Assembly: GCA_033060915.1 (NCBI GenBank)
Contig: CM065377.1
Span: 54,551,683 to 54,615,682, forward strand
DNA: 64,000 bases
Reading direction: 5' to 3'
Source: Euryodendron excelsum
Taxonomy: Eukaryota; Streptophyta; Magnoliopsida; Ericales; Pentaphylacaceae
Shown: positions 13,109 to 25,275 of the stretch, piece after piece
Numbering within the stretch: the stretch's first letter is position 1
How the letters are laid out: each line of letters begins with the position of its first letter
Translations under genes and position numbers: made by a program
The notes under the pieces: generated by a model
What the model saw: only the letters and a program-made list of their open reading frames with translations
What the model was told of the DNA's origin: nothing
Database searches by the model: none

Positions 13109-13507
13109 GGTCCTTTGTAGCTAGATGCATCTTAGTATCAAGAATTCAAGACAAGTAGTTATCGCTAGAAATGTCAAGAGTGACAAATTCTAATTTTTTG
13201 AGGTTCGACATTTTCAGAATGTTATACTAACAAAACAATAAGATTAAATCAGAACAAAATTATTAAGACAACATATATATTAAAAGTCATATAAAATAAT
13301 AAAAAGAACACTACTTGAAACAAAGAAACATGTGTCAACCTGAATATTAAATATTCATTACCTTCTAAAATTTTTACACTTCGTTGAAGTCATCAAGCAT
13401 TAAAAGTTATGAGACATATACGTATGTGTATATATATAAATGAACTACCATATGGAAAACATAAATACCTTTTTTTCATAAATATTTAGAGTTTTATGCA
13501 GATAACC

Positions 13508-13972
13508 TGTTATAAAGCAGGAAAATATAAAACAATTAAAACATGTACAAAAACAAGATATAATAAACTAGTTCTTTCGGAGCTATTAAATATTAATTAA
13601 ATTAGTTCTTCTGGAATCATTTAAGGATAAATCTTCTGCACCACTCAAGACTTTATTAATATTATAGAACCAAATAAAATACAAGTTAATCTCTGAGGAC
13701 TTACTTATACTCTCTTTTCTTCTCTTTTCTCTTTTTTTCTTTTCGTTATATTCTTTCTCTATTTGGTTGTGTCTCTAACTATCTCATGAGCTTCTATAGT
13801 TATACTACTTTAAATAATGTCAGCAATTGGAAGTCGGTCGTGATCATTTGAGAGACTAAACGAGGCGGCAACATTTAATTCTTTGTCAGCCGCACTCAAA
13901 ACTTGGAATGTTTAGTAACTTGTGATGATCATGCATTTGGATAAAGGTCATCCACGTATGCATTACATAATA
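13508..13972 (-). repeat. 5' LTR of the old copia element
   Basis: It starts TGTTATAAAGCAGG and ends CATAATA in plus-strand reading, and pairs with 3,719-4,173. GCTTT follows immediately. The bases just inside on the minus strand, GGTTATCTGC, are at best a weak match to an initiator tRNA-Met primer-binding site. Confidence 0.88.
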
Positions 13973-14228
13973 GCTTTTTTTTTTTTTTTTTTTTGGCTTT
14001 TTAAACTTTTTTTTAGCTTAAAAAGCCAAAAAAAAAAAAAAAAGAAGTGACAAAAACACTTCTATCAAATGCTCTTGAGCTAAAAGCAAAAAGTTGGTAA
14101 AAAAAGCCCAACCCAACGGGCTTAAGTGTAATATTTTTCCTATTACTCTTTTTTTGTTATATTAATATATGTTATACACTTAAAAAAACTCATACATAAT
14201 TTATGTATAAAATGATGTAGTTGAATAA

Positions 14229-17200
14229 TGTTAGCTCAAAGAATGTCCCAAGAGAGGGGGGGGGGGGGGGGTGAATTGGGTTCTTTTAAAATTAACGTGT
14301 AATTTTCAGTATAACTAAAAATCAATTTCTAATTAAATGAAGACAAACACTAAGTGATGTCGATGCAGCTCAAGATTGCTAACAACCACAAGTAGCATGC
14401 ACAAACATTCATCAATTAGCATACACACATTCAGCAATAAGTAGAGACCAAGAGATTTACAGAGGTTTGACTTAATCTTTACCTACGTCCTCCCTTCCTC
14501 GATCCCCTCGAAGGTATTCCACTATGTAATATTCTCCTTACACAGCTACTAGTTTCTTTAAGTGCCTAGCTCACTATTACATTCAAGGGTTTACATCAAA
14601 TCCTTACCACTGAGAAGCTTCAATGCAAGCTCTCGATTCTACAAGTGTGTTACCCAAGCTCCACTCAAGCTCTAGAGGTTTACAATAACCTTTTCATAAG
14701 TACTAAGGTTATAATGTGATGAATATCACTCTCAAAAGTGAAGATAATAATTATTACAGCTTAATGGTTCCTCTCAGTTGATGGCAGTTGCAGAGTAATG
14801 AGTAGGATTAAGGGTTTTTGGATTTTTGCACTTTAAGATTCTTGTCTCTTGCCCATAAATGAGTTTGAACTCATATATGTTGGCCCAAAAGGCAACCCAA
14901 GAGAGAGGGTGAATTGGGTTTTTCAAAAATTAATACAGTTAAGATTAATTAAAAACTAATTTAATCAATAGAACAGTGATTTAAGAAATTTGCAATGCAA
15001 TGTAGTCAACAAAGAAATGAAAACAGAGCAAGAGAAAGCACACCAAGAATTACCGAGGTTCAATCACAACTTGTGGTCTGCGTGCTCACCCCAAGATCCC
15101 CTTGAAATCTCCTTCCACTATGCAATCTCCAATTATAAAGTATATGCTAATTTCTCAAGTGCTCAACTCATTTTTACACGAAAACTTCTTCTCAAGTTCT
15201 TCTAGCTACCAAGTGGTTTTGTCCAAGATCCACTTCAACTTACAAGAGTTTTTCTTTTACAAGAGAACTCTCAAACTCTCAAACTCTCACTTACAAGTGT
15301 ATGAAAGTTATACAAATGAAATATAAACTCTCTATCAAGAGTGAATAGGAAAATAATAGCTCACTCAATGCTAAAATGAAGATAAAAGGAATGTTCAGAT
15401 TTTTCTCAGCTTGATCAGTTAGTGGATGTTGTTTTTCTTGTCCCTCTTTTATATAAATGCAGTTGGAAGTTTGTATATAAACCCCTGTATTGATTTCGTC
15501 AGTTTGTGGTTGTTGGGGGTTCATTTAATGCAAGTCCAGCCCGTTATAATGTTAGAAAAACTAGCCGTTAGTCCCCAGGTGTCGACACTTGGTTTCATGT
15601 GTCGACACATTCAGCTTGCATTTTTCAGATATCGTCCACTGTCTCCATGTGTCGATATATCAACTCCATGTGTCGATACTTGATCATGCTGTCTTCAAAC
15701 TTTTGGCCTCTGTCCTTATATGTCGACTCTTCATTTTCATGTGTCAATACATTACCCATAAATCTTCATTCATCCTTCCTTTGATCAAGTTCAGCTTCAA
15801 TAATACTATAAGATCTTCAAGGAGTCTTCTCTTTGGGTTATGATGATAGATCAAAGTCTTCAATCTATCAAAGCTGTCTTTATTCGATTTGGATTGAATT
15901 TATTTTTTGATAATCATCTTTTCTTTGTTTCCAAGCTAACAGAATTCCTTTCCATTAATGCTGAGCTTTTCTTCCTTAGTGCCGAGCTTTTTCCATCTGC
16001 TGCTAATGAATTTTTCTTCTATGTAGAGTTTCATATTCATGATACCTCACTGCCGATCTCTTTTTTTTTTTTTTTTGCTACTAATCTTTCTTTCTTCTTT
16101 AAGATCACTTCAATGAGTCTTTTATAAGCTTGATGAAGTCTACTCTTGAACATCTTCAATTTCTTTGAACACATATCATCTTCATTGACTCTTGACATCC
16201 TAGATGAAGTCTTCACTTAAATTCTTTGTGGAGATTTTGCATTTATGATGAATTTTCTTTTCGAACACTTTCAATCTCTTCGAATGCAAATCATTTGATT
16301 GAAGTTAGAATGTCATTGCTCTGTTTGGTGCATTACATAACTCTTAGAGTGTATTGCTTGACTTGGTTTGTTGTGCATCCACTTTGACATGTATCAGTCT
16401 TTAAGTTAAAAACTTTAAGTCTAAATTATAATCTTTATTAATCTGCACACTAAGTAAATGCATTAGTAAAATAACACAAGATTTAGTTATCATCAAAATC
16501 AACATGAAGATCAACCTTGAGTCAACAATATATTTATAGTTTCTAAGAAGAAATAGCCGTTAGAGTCGTTAAAGGTGCATTAAATGCTCGGGTGATTAAG
16601 ACAGATTCAAAAATTTGACCGTTGGAGCGAATTCCTGTCACCTACCGAGATTGTTAGCAATCTTTTGCTGGTGTCGCTAATTTGACTCTCTCATTTCTGT
16701 TGCTGTGATTTTTACCGAGATTGTCAACAATTGTTTCACTGGTGTCACCAAACTTGGCTTGCCATATATTTTAATGTCACCTTTCAACAAAAATGTCAAT
16801 ATTATTTATTTCGTGCTGCTATTCAATCTTTTTGCTTCTTTTACTATTTGTTCTTTTACAAGATTGTCAGTAGTATTTATTTTGTACTGCTAATCTATCT
16901 TCTTGCTTCAATTGCCATTTTGCTTTTTCACAAGATTGTTAGTAATTTTTTTGTTAGTGTCGTCAATCAGGTTCCCTGTTGCAGTTGCTGTTGTTATCCA
17001 CACATGTCTTTTACTCCTTTTTGTCAACTAGTCTTTGGTGATGTGAATATGCTTAAGCTCTACTAATCTTTTTGATAGCTTTCTGAACTTCTTAAGCACG
17101 TTTATCTTTTGGTAGTCCTTTGTTCATCTAGCTGTTTAGAAATCAACAAATTGCTTGTGTTAATGAAGACTTTCACTTTGTCAGATTATTTAGTGCCACC

Positions 17201-17516
17201 AATCTTCAATATTATCGACAATCTTTGATATATTTTTCTTATGAGCTTTCTCCGTAATGAGAAGAGTATACTCTTTACTGGCCATGAATGTTGTTAATCA
17301 CATATATATTCAAGCCAAAATCCTTTTTTTGTACGTGTCGTCGCTTTGATTGAGATGCTGCGAATATTATTTTTGTCACAATTTTCACATGTGCCATTAA
17401 TAGTGTCGGTACCTTTATAAAGTGCTGACAAGATCTTCCATGGTACTCTACAGTTCATGGGTTTTGTTATCATTAAAATTATCTATCAACTATGGAGATC
17501 AACTCTTGAGTCAACA
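14229..17516. mobile_element. Solo LTR, family A, copy 2, interrupted by copy 3
   Basis: It begins TGTTAGCTCAAAGAATGTCC, has an 18-base G run near 14,261 and GTGAATTGGGTTC. It ends GTTATCATTAAAATTATC, then ACTCTTGAGTCAACA. AATAA flanks both ends (14,224-14,228 and 17,517-17,521), a perfect target duplication. The segment 14,878-16,527 plus one 5-bp duplication is a later insertion; without it the LTR is about 1.63 kb, matching its relatives. No coding domain. Confidence 0.85.
14878..16527. mobile_element. Solo LTR, family A, copy 3, nested in copy 2 (1.65 kb)
   Basis: It begins TGTTGGCCCAAAAGGCAACC and ends TTATCATCAAAATCAAC, then CTTGAGTCAACA. ATATA flanks both sides (14,873-14,877 and 16,528-16,532), so it landed inside copy 2. 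It carries GTGTCGACAC-type palindromes near 15,580-15,740. Short open frames inside (for example 15,426-15,843) are low complexity and not credible genes. Confidence 0.87.
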
Positions 17517-17521
17517 AATAA

Positions 17522-18903
17522 GAGTCTTGCACTTGAAACAAAACACTCATTATGATGGTTCTTAATTACATAAAATATTATTGTCACATAATTCTAAGTA
17601 GAATTTTCAATAATAAATTTTTGGAAGAATAACATTTTCTGAATGTAAAGTCCTTATACATCGTAGTTATTAGAATTGGATAGGATCGGCTGGTGAACAG
17701 CGAATCAGACCCTAAATCGGTCCAATTTAATTAATTTATTAAAAATGTATGCAAATTGAAATTGAAAGAACCGGTCAGTATTTTAGAAAACCAGTCAGTA
17801 TAAAGTGAACTGGGCAATTTTAAAAGAAATTTAAAAATAGCACAAATTGTACATAATTTAAAGCCATTTGTTTTTTTAAGAATACATGTCTTTTGTGATT
17901 TTTTTGATAAAAATAGAATAAAAAAATAAAAACCTTTCAATTGAACCAGAATAAGGAAAAAGAGAAAGGAAGAGGAGGATAACCAAAAAAAAAAAAAAAA
18001 TTTTTTTTTTGCTTTGCATTGTTTTCTCATTTTAAATTTATTTTTCTATATGCTTTCTAAATTATAATAGATATATCAATATATATATCATCAAAAAAAA
18101 AAATTAAAATGTAGAAAATATAAACTAAAACAAAAATAAATAAATAAATAAATAAAGAAGAAGAAAGAGGAGTGTATAGGAAAAAAAAGGCTAAACAAAT
18201 AATGCACATTATTGTCAAGTTTTACACCATTTTTAAAGAAATTAAAATACCAGTGATCATTATATTAAAAAAATATTAAATTGGAGAAAAAATGAGATCC
18301 TTTGTATTGTAGGAATGTGAGTATCATATAACTCATTGATAATTTCTTTAATTATTATTTTTATTTAAATATTTTTTTGAACCAGTAAACCGTTGAACCA
18401 ATGTCTGGAGCGGTTAAATCACTAGTTCGATTTTTGATAACTATGCTATATATGTTGAACTTGGTTTGTAGGCCGCACACGCTTTTCCAGTTTACCCAAT
18501 TCTGAAGCTAACCAATAAGAGAAGCTTACTGGGGTTTGTAGGTAGAATTACAAAGGTTATGTGCAACTCAAATTGGACTGAGCTGGTAACAAATTATTAT
18601 AAAGAAAATATGCCAAGCTAATTCAAGTGACTTACATGTGAATTTCTCTAATCATAGATTTCAGTTATTTTTTTCTTATAAATCCTTTTCAACATCAAAA
18701 TTGAAAACCAAAAACATGTAAAAGGGTTATACAATTCACAACTCATTCAACTGCAACCCATGAAGAACATGAAACTTTTATCAAAGTGTAGAGAAAATTT
18801 CAACATTTTCCTTGGGAAAAAAAAGTAAAGTCTTTATTTTCCATAATGTACAACCAATTGGTGGAAATGAGAAAAGCTCTTTCCTTACCTCCCTGGGAAC
18901 TGT
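17522..18903. other. AT-rich intergenic stretch without a gene
   Basis: No coding signal. A weak TE-like remnant at about 17,660-18,440 contains phrases such as GAATTGGATAGGATCGG and CCAGTAAACCGTTGAACC, with TAAA repeats near 18,140. Its ends could not be defined. Confidence 0.5.
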
Positions 18904-19070
18904 CTGTTTGGGACCTGAGGAAAGAAAGGAAAAGGAAGAGAAAATAATAATTTTCTTTCTTTCCTCTGTTTGGTTTATAGCTTAAAAGGGAAGGGAAAGA
19001 AAATTAGAGAAATAAAATTTTTCCTTCAAATTCCCCTCTTTTCCCTTCCTCTTCCTCAAGTTCTAAACAG
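18904..19070. mobile_element. Hairpin MITE, purine-left/pyrimidine-right family
   Basis: The left end CTGTTTGGGACCTGAGGAA pairs with the right end TTCCTCAAGTTCTAAACAG with three mismatches. The left arm is nearly all purine and the right arm nearly all pyrimidine, so one strand can fold into a long stem. It lies just 3' of the ARM-repeat gene. Relatives occur at 24,532, 29,573, 49,028 and in the 55-60 kb region. Confidence 0.6.
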
Positions 19071-19176
19071 GCTCGCAAAGTTCTTCATCCCCATCACTAG
19101 CACTCAAACAGTGCAATTGTTGAAGGAAAATTTATACTGAAAGGTCTCAAATATGTTCAAGTGGTGTATAGAGTAT

Positions 19177-22100
19177 CTAATAAGGCAAGCTCTTAGAACT
19201 TGAACTAATAACCAAGGCCTTGAGCTTAGAAGAAGAAGAAGAATCCTCAGCAGCAGCATTGGCTCGTCGAGTAATCGTCTCCATATTCTTATCAAGACTT
19301 TGTTTCACCAACTTCTTCATCATCTTCTTCCCTTCATTAGCCTCTCTCTGATTCAATGGTGATCCTATAGCAATCCTCCCTGTCTGTGGCCCTGAATGAG
19401 GCCCCATTTTCGCCTGTCGCTCGTCTTTAAACCATTGTAGTAGCTTCAATGCCCTTTTCTGAGCTAGAGGGCTACCCAACAAGGCTACTTCAAGGAGGAC
19501 AGGGACAATACTGGAGCTAGCCATCTTCTGTCTCTGCAACGAGCTTTGATGAGTGAGAATCATCAAAATATAAGCAGAAAGTTCTTGGCATTTGGGTTTT
19601 TCCTCCCATGTCAAGATCTCTATCAAGCTCTCAGGCACCATTGAACTATTTTCCATAGCCTTCTTTCCCAATAGTGTCACCACCAAGTTCCCTAGTGTTG
19701 CAAGGGCTTTTTCTGATATTTCTTTTACTGAGGACAACCTCAAGAGGGTGTGGATTACCCCATTGGTGGCCAAAGTTCCTGCATTGTCTAGCATGGTGGA
19801 AAGATTGTATAATGTGCCCAAACAAAGCTCTTTGGTTTCAATGCTTGAATTAGATTCCAAAATGGCAATCAGTAATGGAAGAATTTTGGGTGAGGAAAGG
19901 GAGAATTGGCTGTTGGCTAGGGCTGATATGGATAGCAGCAGCTGTGCCCATTCATGCCACGTGGATTCGTCTAAAAAGTCGCCGTCTATGGGTAATTTTG
20001 ATAAGATTCCTGCCTCTACCATTAGCGCCTTGTTCCTGAAAAAAAAAAAAAGAAATAAGAAAAGATTTAAAAATGGGAAACCAGAAAATGGTTGAAATTT
20101 CAGCTGAGTTTGACATCAAATCTGACTTTGAAAGCTCAATATTGATCATATAAAATGAATGAGGACAATAATTTAAGGGCAGCCGAACACTAGAATTAAA
20201 GTGCCATTTCATTACTTTGACTCCTAGCTAAATAATGAACAAAAGAGGCCTACATTCTATCAATGCACTTGATGGATTCAAAAATTATAAGCCTAGGGTC
20301 CCATAATAACCAAACAAAGAAATTTAATGCATTATATTAGAGGAAACGCAACAAAAGATTCTGAAACTTGATATTTGTTTGAGAGTGTAAGGTCAACAAA
20401 TGTAGTTTTCAGTGCTTTCTAAGGATGTATCAAATCTGAACAACTACACTATATGTATGCATATATATATATATATATATATCTCATGTGCATGCCATTA
20501 TTTCTCTCCCATAATAAAAGAACTTTATTGCTTCACTAGCATTATACTAGCATTATTCCCCCCCAAAACTCTTCCTACCCTACCATCATGGAGTTTAGTG
20601 GATAGTCAACCCACCTTGAAACCTCATTATTCAATGTGGTTTGGTCACTTTGTATGGGTTTCAACCTTGAAATTATCTCTATATTGGAAATTGAACTAAG
20701 CTGTTTCATGTGTGACTTGAAGAAGGGTTTTTCCTTTTGTTATATGCTATGGCTAAAAAGTCAAGTTGATTAAACTAACCTAGTGCTCCACATATTAGAG
20801 GCATGCTATTCTTTCAAATGTTATAATGATATTTTTGTAATTAATAACATGGTGAGTGTTAGCATGTTGTGTGTTGTATTTTAAAGTAAAAGTTTCTCCT
20901 TTAACTACATTATTTTGAAATTCTCTGCATAGATTTTTTGATTTGTAACATTAGACATCATGAAAAAAAAGGTGTTATATCCAAAGGCAGGGAGGGAGAA
21001 AGAGAGCTCTCTCTCTTTCATGCCCTAGGGACCTCTTAGAGAGTAAATTTGCTCTTGATTCATTATAGGGTTGAGAAAGATACTCTGGACATACAGAATA
21101 GCCAAGAATCAGTGGATCCCAGCACCATTTCCAGCAAAGCCATTTCCAATGTCTCTATCCTCAAAATAACAACAGTGGCCACTAGGCACCATGTTGGTTA
21201 GATTCCACTTGTATGTTTGCTTAGGCTCCCAATAAAATCTTGCCATGTCATAAAAATACGATCAGGATTGCCCCCAACAAAAAGAAAAAATTAAGGTAGT
21301 ATCCTTATTTTTTTTTATACAATCTTTGTTTTCTTACTACAAAGTTTAAATAAAGTGCCAGTAATTAATTCTATTGTTTCACTGAATATTTGTTTTTGGG
21401 CCTTCACTATATTTACTTTTTACTAATTTAGATCGATAAAATCCTAAACTACTCAACCCAAAAAAAAAAAAAAAAAAAGAACCCTTAAGTAATAGCTTAA
21501 TATGATCTTATTATACATCTTTATAAACCCTAAAGATTTGAATCTTTTGAATAAAAATAACCATAACCATGAGAGAAACAAACAATTGAATCGAACTCTT
21601 TACATGGCATGATTAAATTTGTTGAGAAACTGGCAATGACTCTGTAATTTGACCTAAATCAACTATGTGCTTAGAAGGAAATCTTAATTCTCAAATCTCA
21701 ATGGAGAACACAACCTACCTCACAAGAACTTTTCAAATTAATATTTTCTTAAATTTAATAATAATTATCCTTTGAATTTTTTGCATAGTTTGTGATTATA
21801 TTATTATGCATTCACTGTTGGTAAATCAACTATTAATTCTAAACGAATCATAGAGAATTATAATTAACAATTTAACATGATGAAATCAAACTTACGTGTA
21901 AGTTCCATTAGCAAGCTCGATCAACGCCTGAACCGCCAACCTTCGCCTCCTCCGACCACCCTCCTCCGAACCAACCATGGTCACCAGCGGCGGCACAACC
22001 CCGAGCTCCGCCAGCGACTTCCTTATCTTCAAGTCCTCTTTAGCCAATCTCCTAATCTCTTCCGCCGCCACCTCCTTCTCTTCCCAGCTCCCAAAGTGAA

Positions 22101-22359
22101 GTCTCTTCACAGACCTCTGCAAAACCACCAGACCATCCTCTTCACTACCCTCTCTCTCCATGTCCGTCTCCTCGCCTTCTCTTCCTTCTTGATCAATATC
22201 AATAACTCGCGGCCTATCGAACCGATCAGACGGTGCGTATCGCTTGTTACAGGCCTTGAGCTGGAGGAACCGTCGGATACGTGCAAAGAATCGAATCTTT
22301 GTATAACAAACAAACCAAGGAGAAGAATCAGACATGTTCGAGGCTCTTGAAGGGGACAT
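19177..22359 (-). CDS. ARM-repeat protein, two exons, intact
   Basis: The coding sequence joins exon 1 (22,359-21,896) to exon 2 (20,035-19,177) with donor GTAAGT and acceptor TTTCAG. The split codon makes Thr155, giving 440 residues. Residues from about 80 to 360 form armadillo-type helical repeats, for example [20 protein letters not shown] and [17 protein letters not shown] tail from residue 365 ([17 protein letters not shown]) ends in a Ser-rich KSLPY. ARM repeats bind protein partners. This set resembles the plant ARM proteins related to the U-box PUB group, but no U-box is visible, so direct E3 activity is unlikely. The first Met of the frame is used as start; Met9 is an alternative. 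A TATATATA-like sequence lies near 22,424. The intron is 1.86 kb. The frame is uninterrupted and conserved to the last residue, so it is probably functional; its pathway is not known to me. Confidence 0.85.
20458..20482. repeat. AT dinucleotide microsatellite in the ARM-gene intron
   Basis: About twelve AT units lie within the single intron of the ARM-repeat gene. Confidence 0.9.
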
Positions 22360-22439
22360 ATAGACAGAGAGTGAAATGATAGAAACTTTTTGGGCTTGTT
22401 CTAGCTTAAATAAGTCTCTGTATATATGACTATTAGAGA

Positions 22440-23827
22440 GAGAAAGTTTAAACAGAAAGAGAGAATATATGGATCAATCCCGACAAGAAGGAAGAAGACT
22501 TTGTGGGTTTAGAACAGAGAGAGCAGAGAGCACATGCAAACTATGAAAACTGTCTGTTTTCTCATATATGTATCCATAAACTGTGAAACTGTGACAGATT
22601 AATATATAGGAGGGAGGATCAATGGAATTATATTCCCATTATGCCCACATGCTAGAACCTGCTATTGCTAAAATGCCATTCAACCTCGATCAGTCAACTT
22701 AAGGTTATGGGCCGCCGTGGACCCGAGGAGCTAGGAAATTCATTAGGAGGGGCAACCTACAGTTACTAAAATGGGTGGCAAAAGCGGGGAAACGAAAGTG
22801 AGAAATGGTAAAGAAAATATAAGAGAAAATAAGAAGTGAAAAATAATTAGAAAATTTATTAGGAGTTTTATAAAAAAAATTTTGCAAAATTTAAATGCCA
22901 CCTTTAAAAAATTTAGTAAAAACCTTTGAAAAATTTAATAAAGACCTACATGAATAATATCATAGACACTTAGTTAGAATTTAAGGAAAAAAATATATAA
23001 AAATTAATATTTTAAATTTTCAAAGAGTTTTTTTAAAATTTTTTAAGATTTTTCGTTAAGTATTCTAAGAGTTTTCTAAATATTTTTTAAAAATTTTCAA
23101 AATGTTATCTAAAATTTTAAAATGAATTTCATATCGGCATCGAAACGCGTTTCCTTCTCTTAAATGAGTTTTTCAGCAACAACTATAGGGCAACGATTAA
23201 TAAAAACTCAAATTTTTTTCCTCAAGCAACACTACAATACCTCACTTTATAGAATATCTAATGAAAGCTTTATTGCAAAATAACAATTTAAGAGGAAAAT
23301 TTTGTAAATTTTAGAGAGGTAAATCCAGAAGCATTTTATAAATTGTAGGTAAAATTTGTATTTTCAAAAACATTAGGGGGATGGTTATAATTTTTGGGAG
23401 ACAAATAAACAAATTCTTAAAAAATTATAGGTAAAAGTTCAGTTTTCGAAAACGTGAAAGGGGAGCTACCCCTTGGGTCTGCATTGGTTCCGTCCCTCGT
23501 TATGAGTAAATTATGAATGAAAATTTTCGATTCTTTTTTGGTTAGGTGTCCGTCAGCCGACCGACTATTTTTTTATAAATTATAAATAAAATTTTTAGAT
23601 TATTTTTTATTTAAGCATCCAGTCATTTAATCGACTATTTTTTTGAGTTGATACAGAATCATCGTTCATAGATGCGTTATAGACTGCTGCGATAGAAGCC
23701 GCTATTTCGAGGCAGCATGACACTGATTTCTCCAACGTGTGGAACAGTGGCTTTGGCAAAATGGTTTGTGATGTTGACGAAATGACTATTTACCGGTGCT
23801 TAATTGAGCTGTACCACAAATGAAGCT
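22440..23827. other. AT-rich intergenic stretch, old repeat remnants
   Basis: There is no credible gene. The block at about 22,850-23,520 repeats phrases such as TTGTAGGTAAAATT and ends in CTACCCCTTGGGTCTGCATT; similar phrases recur at about 27,080-27,260. CCGACCGACTA and GATACAGAA at about 23,555-23,660 recur near 45,857-45,890. These look like an old, undefined dispersed repeat. Confidence 0.5.
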
Positions 23828-23830
23828 TAA

Positions 23831-24063
23831 GGGTTGGTTTAAAAGTGTTGTTAGTTTTTATTTTTTTGTTATATGTCATATGTATGTATTTTTATTTTTT
23901 ATTTTTTATGGTCTGGTAATAGCATTTATAAGTTACTGTTCTGCTAACAGTACTAGATTAATGTTTTAGAATAAAAAAACACACCTATTTTAGTATTTTT
24001 TTTATGTTTTTTATTTTTTTAAAAATAAAAAACAAAAACAAAAAATTGAAACCAAACGCACCC
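23831..24063. mobile_element. Tourist-like MITE (TAA target duplication)
   Basis: TAA flanks both sides (23,828-23,830 and 24,064-24,066). The termini read GGGTTGGTTTAAAAGTG and, on the other strand, GGGTGCGTTTGGTTTC. A 3-bp TAA/TTA duplication with GGGT termini is typical of PIF/Harbinger-related MITEs. It is 233 bp with no coding, and the closest relative in the window is at 28,004-28,244. Confidence 0.65.
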
Positions 24064-24531
24064 TAAAACTCCGAAGTGTCAACATGTGAAAAATGAATTG
24101 AACGTTATCTATTTTTGTTTTTTTTTTAGTGATTTAAAAAAGTGAGAAGGAGTGACTAGTGTAATAACCTTTTGAGTGTGACTATAAAAATTTTTATCTA
24201 TTGCAGAATATTTGGTTTGAGCAATAATTACTAATCGAGAAGGGCGAAACCGTCACCACAGTTTTATCAAAATGTAATGACATTGGTTTTCTTCTCAATA
24301 GTATTTGATTCATGCCACTACTATCATAAGTGGAATCAAACACGCGATTGTTGAGAAAATAACAGGGTTCTTTATCTCTTTTACTTGGTCATTGAAATGC
24401 CTTATGTCACCACTGGTTTGGCTCATAAATCAGCAATTATCCTTAATTTCTAGACAATTTTCTAGGGTAAGATTTACGTTTTGTGTAATACATCTATTTG
24501 TGATGTGTTCCTCAAGTTCACAAGCTTGATA

Positions 24532-24832
24532 GCGTGTTTGTAACTAGAAGGAAAAAAAAGCAAAAACGAACAAAAATGAAGGAGAAGAAAAAATGAGATA
24601 AACAATTTTTTTTTTATGTTTTGTCTTTTTATTTTCCATCCTCTTTTCAAAACAATAATAACCCTATTATTTTCTCTCAGGTTTACTTTGAAATCAAGCA
24701 AGGGAAAGTCAGTTTTTGTTCCTTTATTATCATTTACTTTGCAAAATCAAATAGAGAAAATTGAATACTTTGTTTTACTATTTGCTTCTCACTCTTCCTT
24801 CCCCCTTTCCTTTCACAAGTTCCAAACACATC
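24532..24832. mobile_element. Hairpin MITE, purine-left/pyrimidine-right family
   Basis: The left end GCGTGTTTGTAACTAGAAGG and the right end CACAAGTTCCAAACACATC share an imperfect inverted repeat around GTGTTTG.AACT. The left arm is A/G-rich and the right arm C/T-rich (ending with a CT microsatellite at 24,839). No target duplication is clear. Confidence 0.5.
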
Positions 24833-24915
24833 CCAATTCTCTCTCTCTCTCTCTCTCATGTCTAACTGGCAAGTTATTAGGGTGATTAGATCTTCTTAAG
24901 GCTCATATACTCCAC

Positions 24916-25125
24916 GTTCGTTTGGTAAAATTTATTTTAAGTTTTTTTTCATTTGGCTTTTTTTAGCTTATAAATCAAAAAACTAAAAAAAAAATTACTT
25001 CTTTGCTCTTATAAGCTAAAAGATAAGCAAAAAAACTCAAAAAAAAGTAAAAAAGCTAAAAAAAACATAATTTTTTTTTGTTTATAAAAAAATATATATA
25101 TCCAAGCCAAAAAATCCTACCGAAC
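24916..25125. mobile_element. Hairpin MITE with AGCTTATAA/TTATAAGCT arms
   Basis: The left terminus GTTCGTTTGGTAAAATTT pairs imperfectly with the right AAAATCCTACCGAAC. Internally, TTTTTTAGCTTATAA and TTATAAGCTAAAAG form a long A/T stem. It resembles the split hairpin around the copia element at 3,640 and 14,115. Confidence 0.5.
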
Positions 25126-25275
25126 TGCCCTTACACTCCTTTTTGATTGAAAAAAGATCTGTACCACCCTTTTCAATGGTAGAAATCAAAAGAACCATAA
25201 CAACTCTTTTAGGGGGCCAAATAATTAAATTATTCATTTCTTTATAATTCACATGTCATGTTCCATTGTGATGAA

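Larger units (their letters stand above)
8083..13211 (-). pseudogene. Decayed copia gag, split by two solo LTRs
   Basis: Translation starts MSNLKKLEFVTLDISSDN at 13,211 and shortly meets TGA where the family usually has Trp. The frame then runs into the solo LTR at 13,108. Beyond it (11,395 downward) the gag resumes with KAIIFLCHYLHEELKSEYLTV and a second stop. It is cut again at 10,893 and resumes at 8,382 with a Gly/Arg-rich stretch. A zinc knuckle CYRCGMKGHWSR lies at about 8,165-8,197, with its last Cys replaced by Phe. Removing the two LTRs and one copy of each target duplication rejoins the frame, which supports both insertion calls. Confidence 0.85.
3719..13972 (-). mobile_element. Old Ty1/copia retrotransposon carrying two nested solo LTRs
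   Basis: Two diverged LTRs (3,719-4,173 and 13,508-13,972) face the same way and enclose decayed gag and pol on the minus strand. GCTTT flanks both outer ends (3,714-3,718 and 13,973-13,977), a perfect 5-bp target duplication. On the minus strand a purine tract ending AAGGAGGAG abuts the 3' LTR, as expected of a polypurine tract. Domain order is gag, zinc knuckle, integrase, RT, RNase H. Removing the insertions at 8,383-10,893 and 11,396-13,108 leaves about 6.0 kb. Many stops and frame changes make it inactive. About one base in eight differs over the first 140 aligned LTR bases, counted by eye, so the insertion is old. Confidence 0.93.

Noticed and set aside
14261..14278. Run of about 18 G, with shorter G runs at other family A copies
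   Set aside because: It is a family feature at a fixed place in these LTRs and its exact length may be a sequencing artefact; not treated as a quadruplex finding.
15291..17066. Cluster of 60-111-codon frames
   Set aside because: They lie within the nested family A solo LTRs. Composition is T-rich with no conserved motif.
11396..17516. Family A units as DNA transposons
   Set aside because: TG...CA ends with 5-bp duplications fit LTRs; the shared inverted bases at the ends are only the short TGTTG/CAACA expected of LTR termini.
19592..20095. 167-codon plus-strand frame
   Set aside because: Antisense shadow of ARM-gene exon 2; it lacks any motif.
21877..22350. 157-codon plus-strand frame
   Set aside because: Antisense shadow of the ARM-repeat gene's first exon. 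The minus-strand frame has the domain and splice site.
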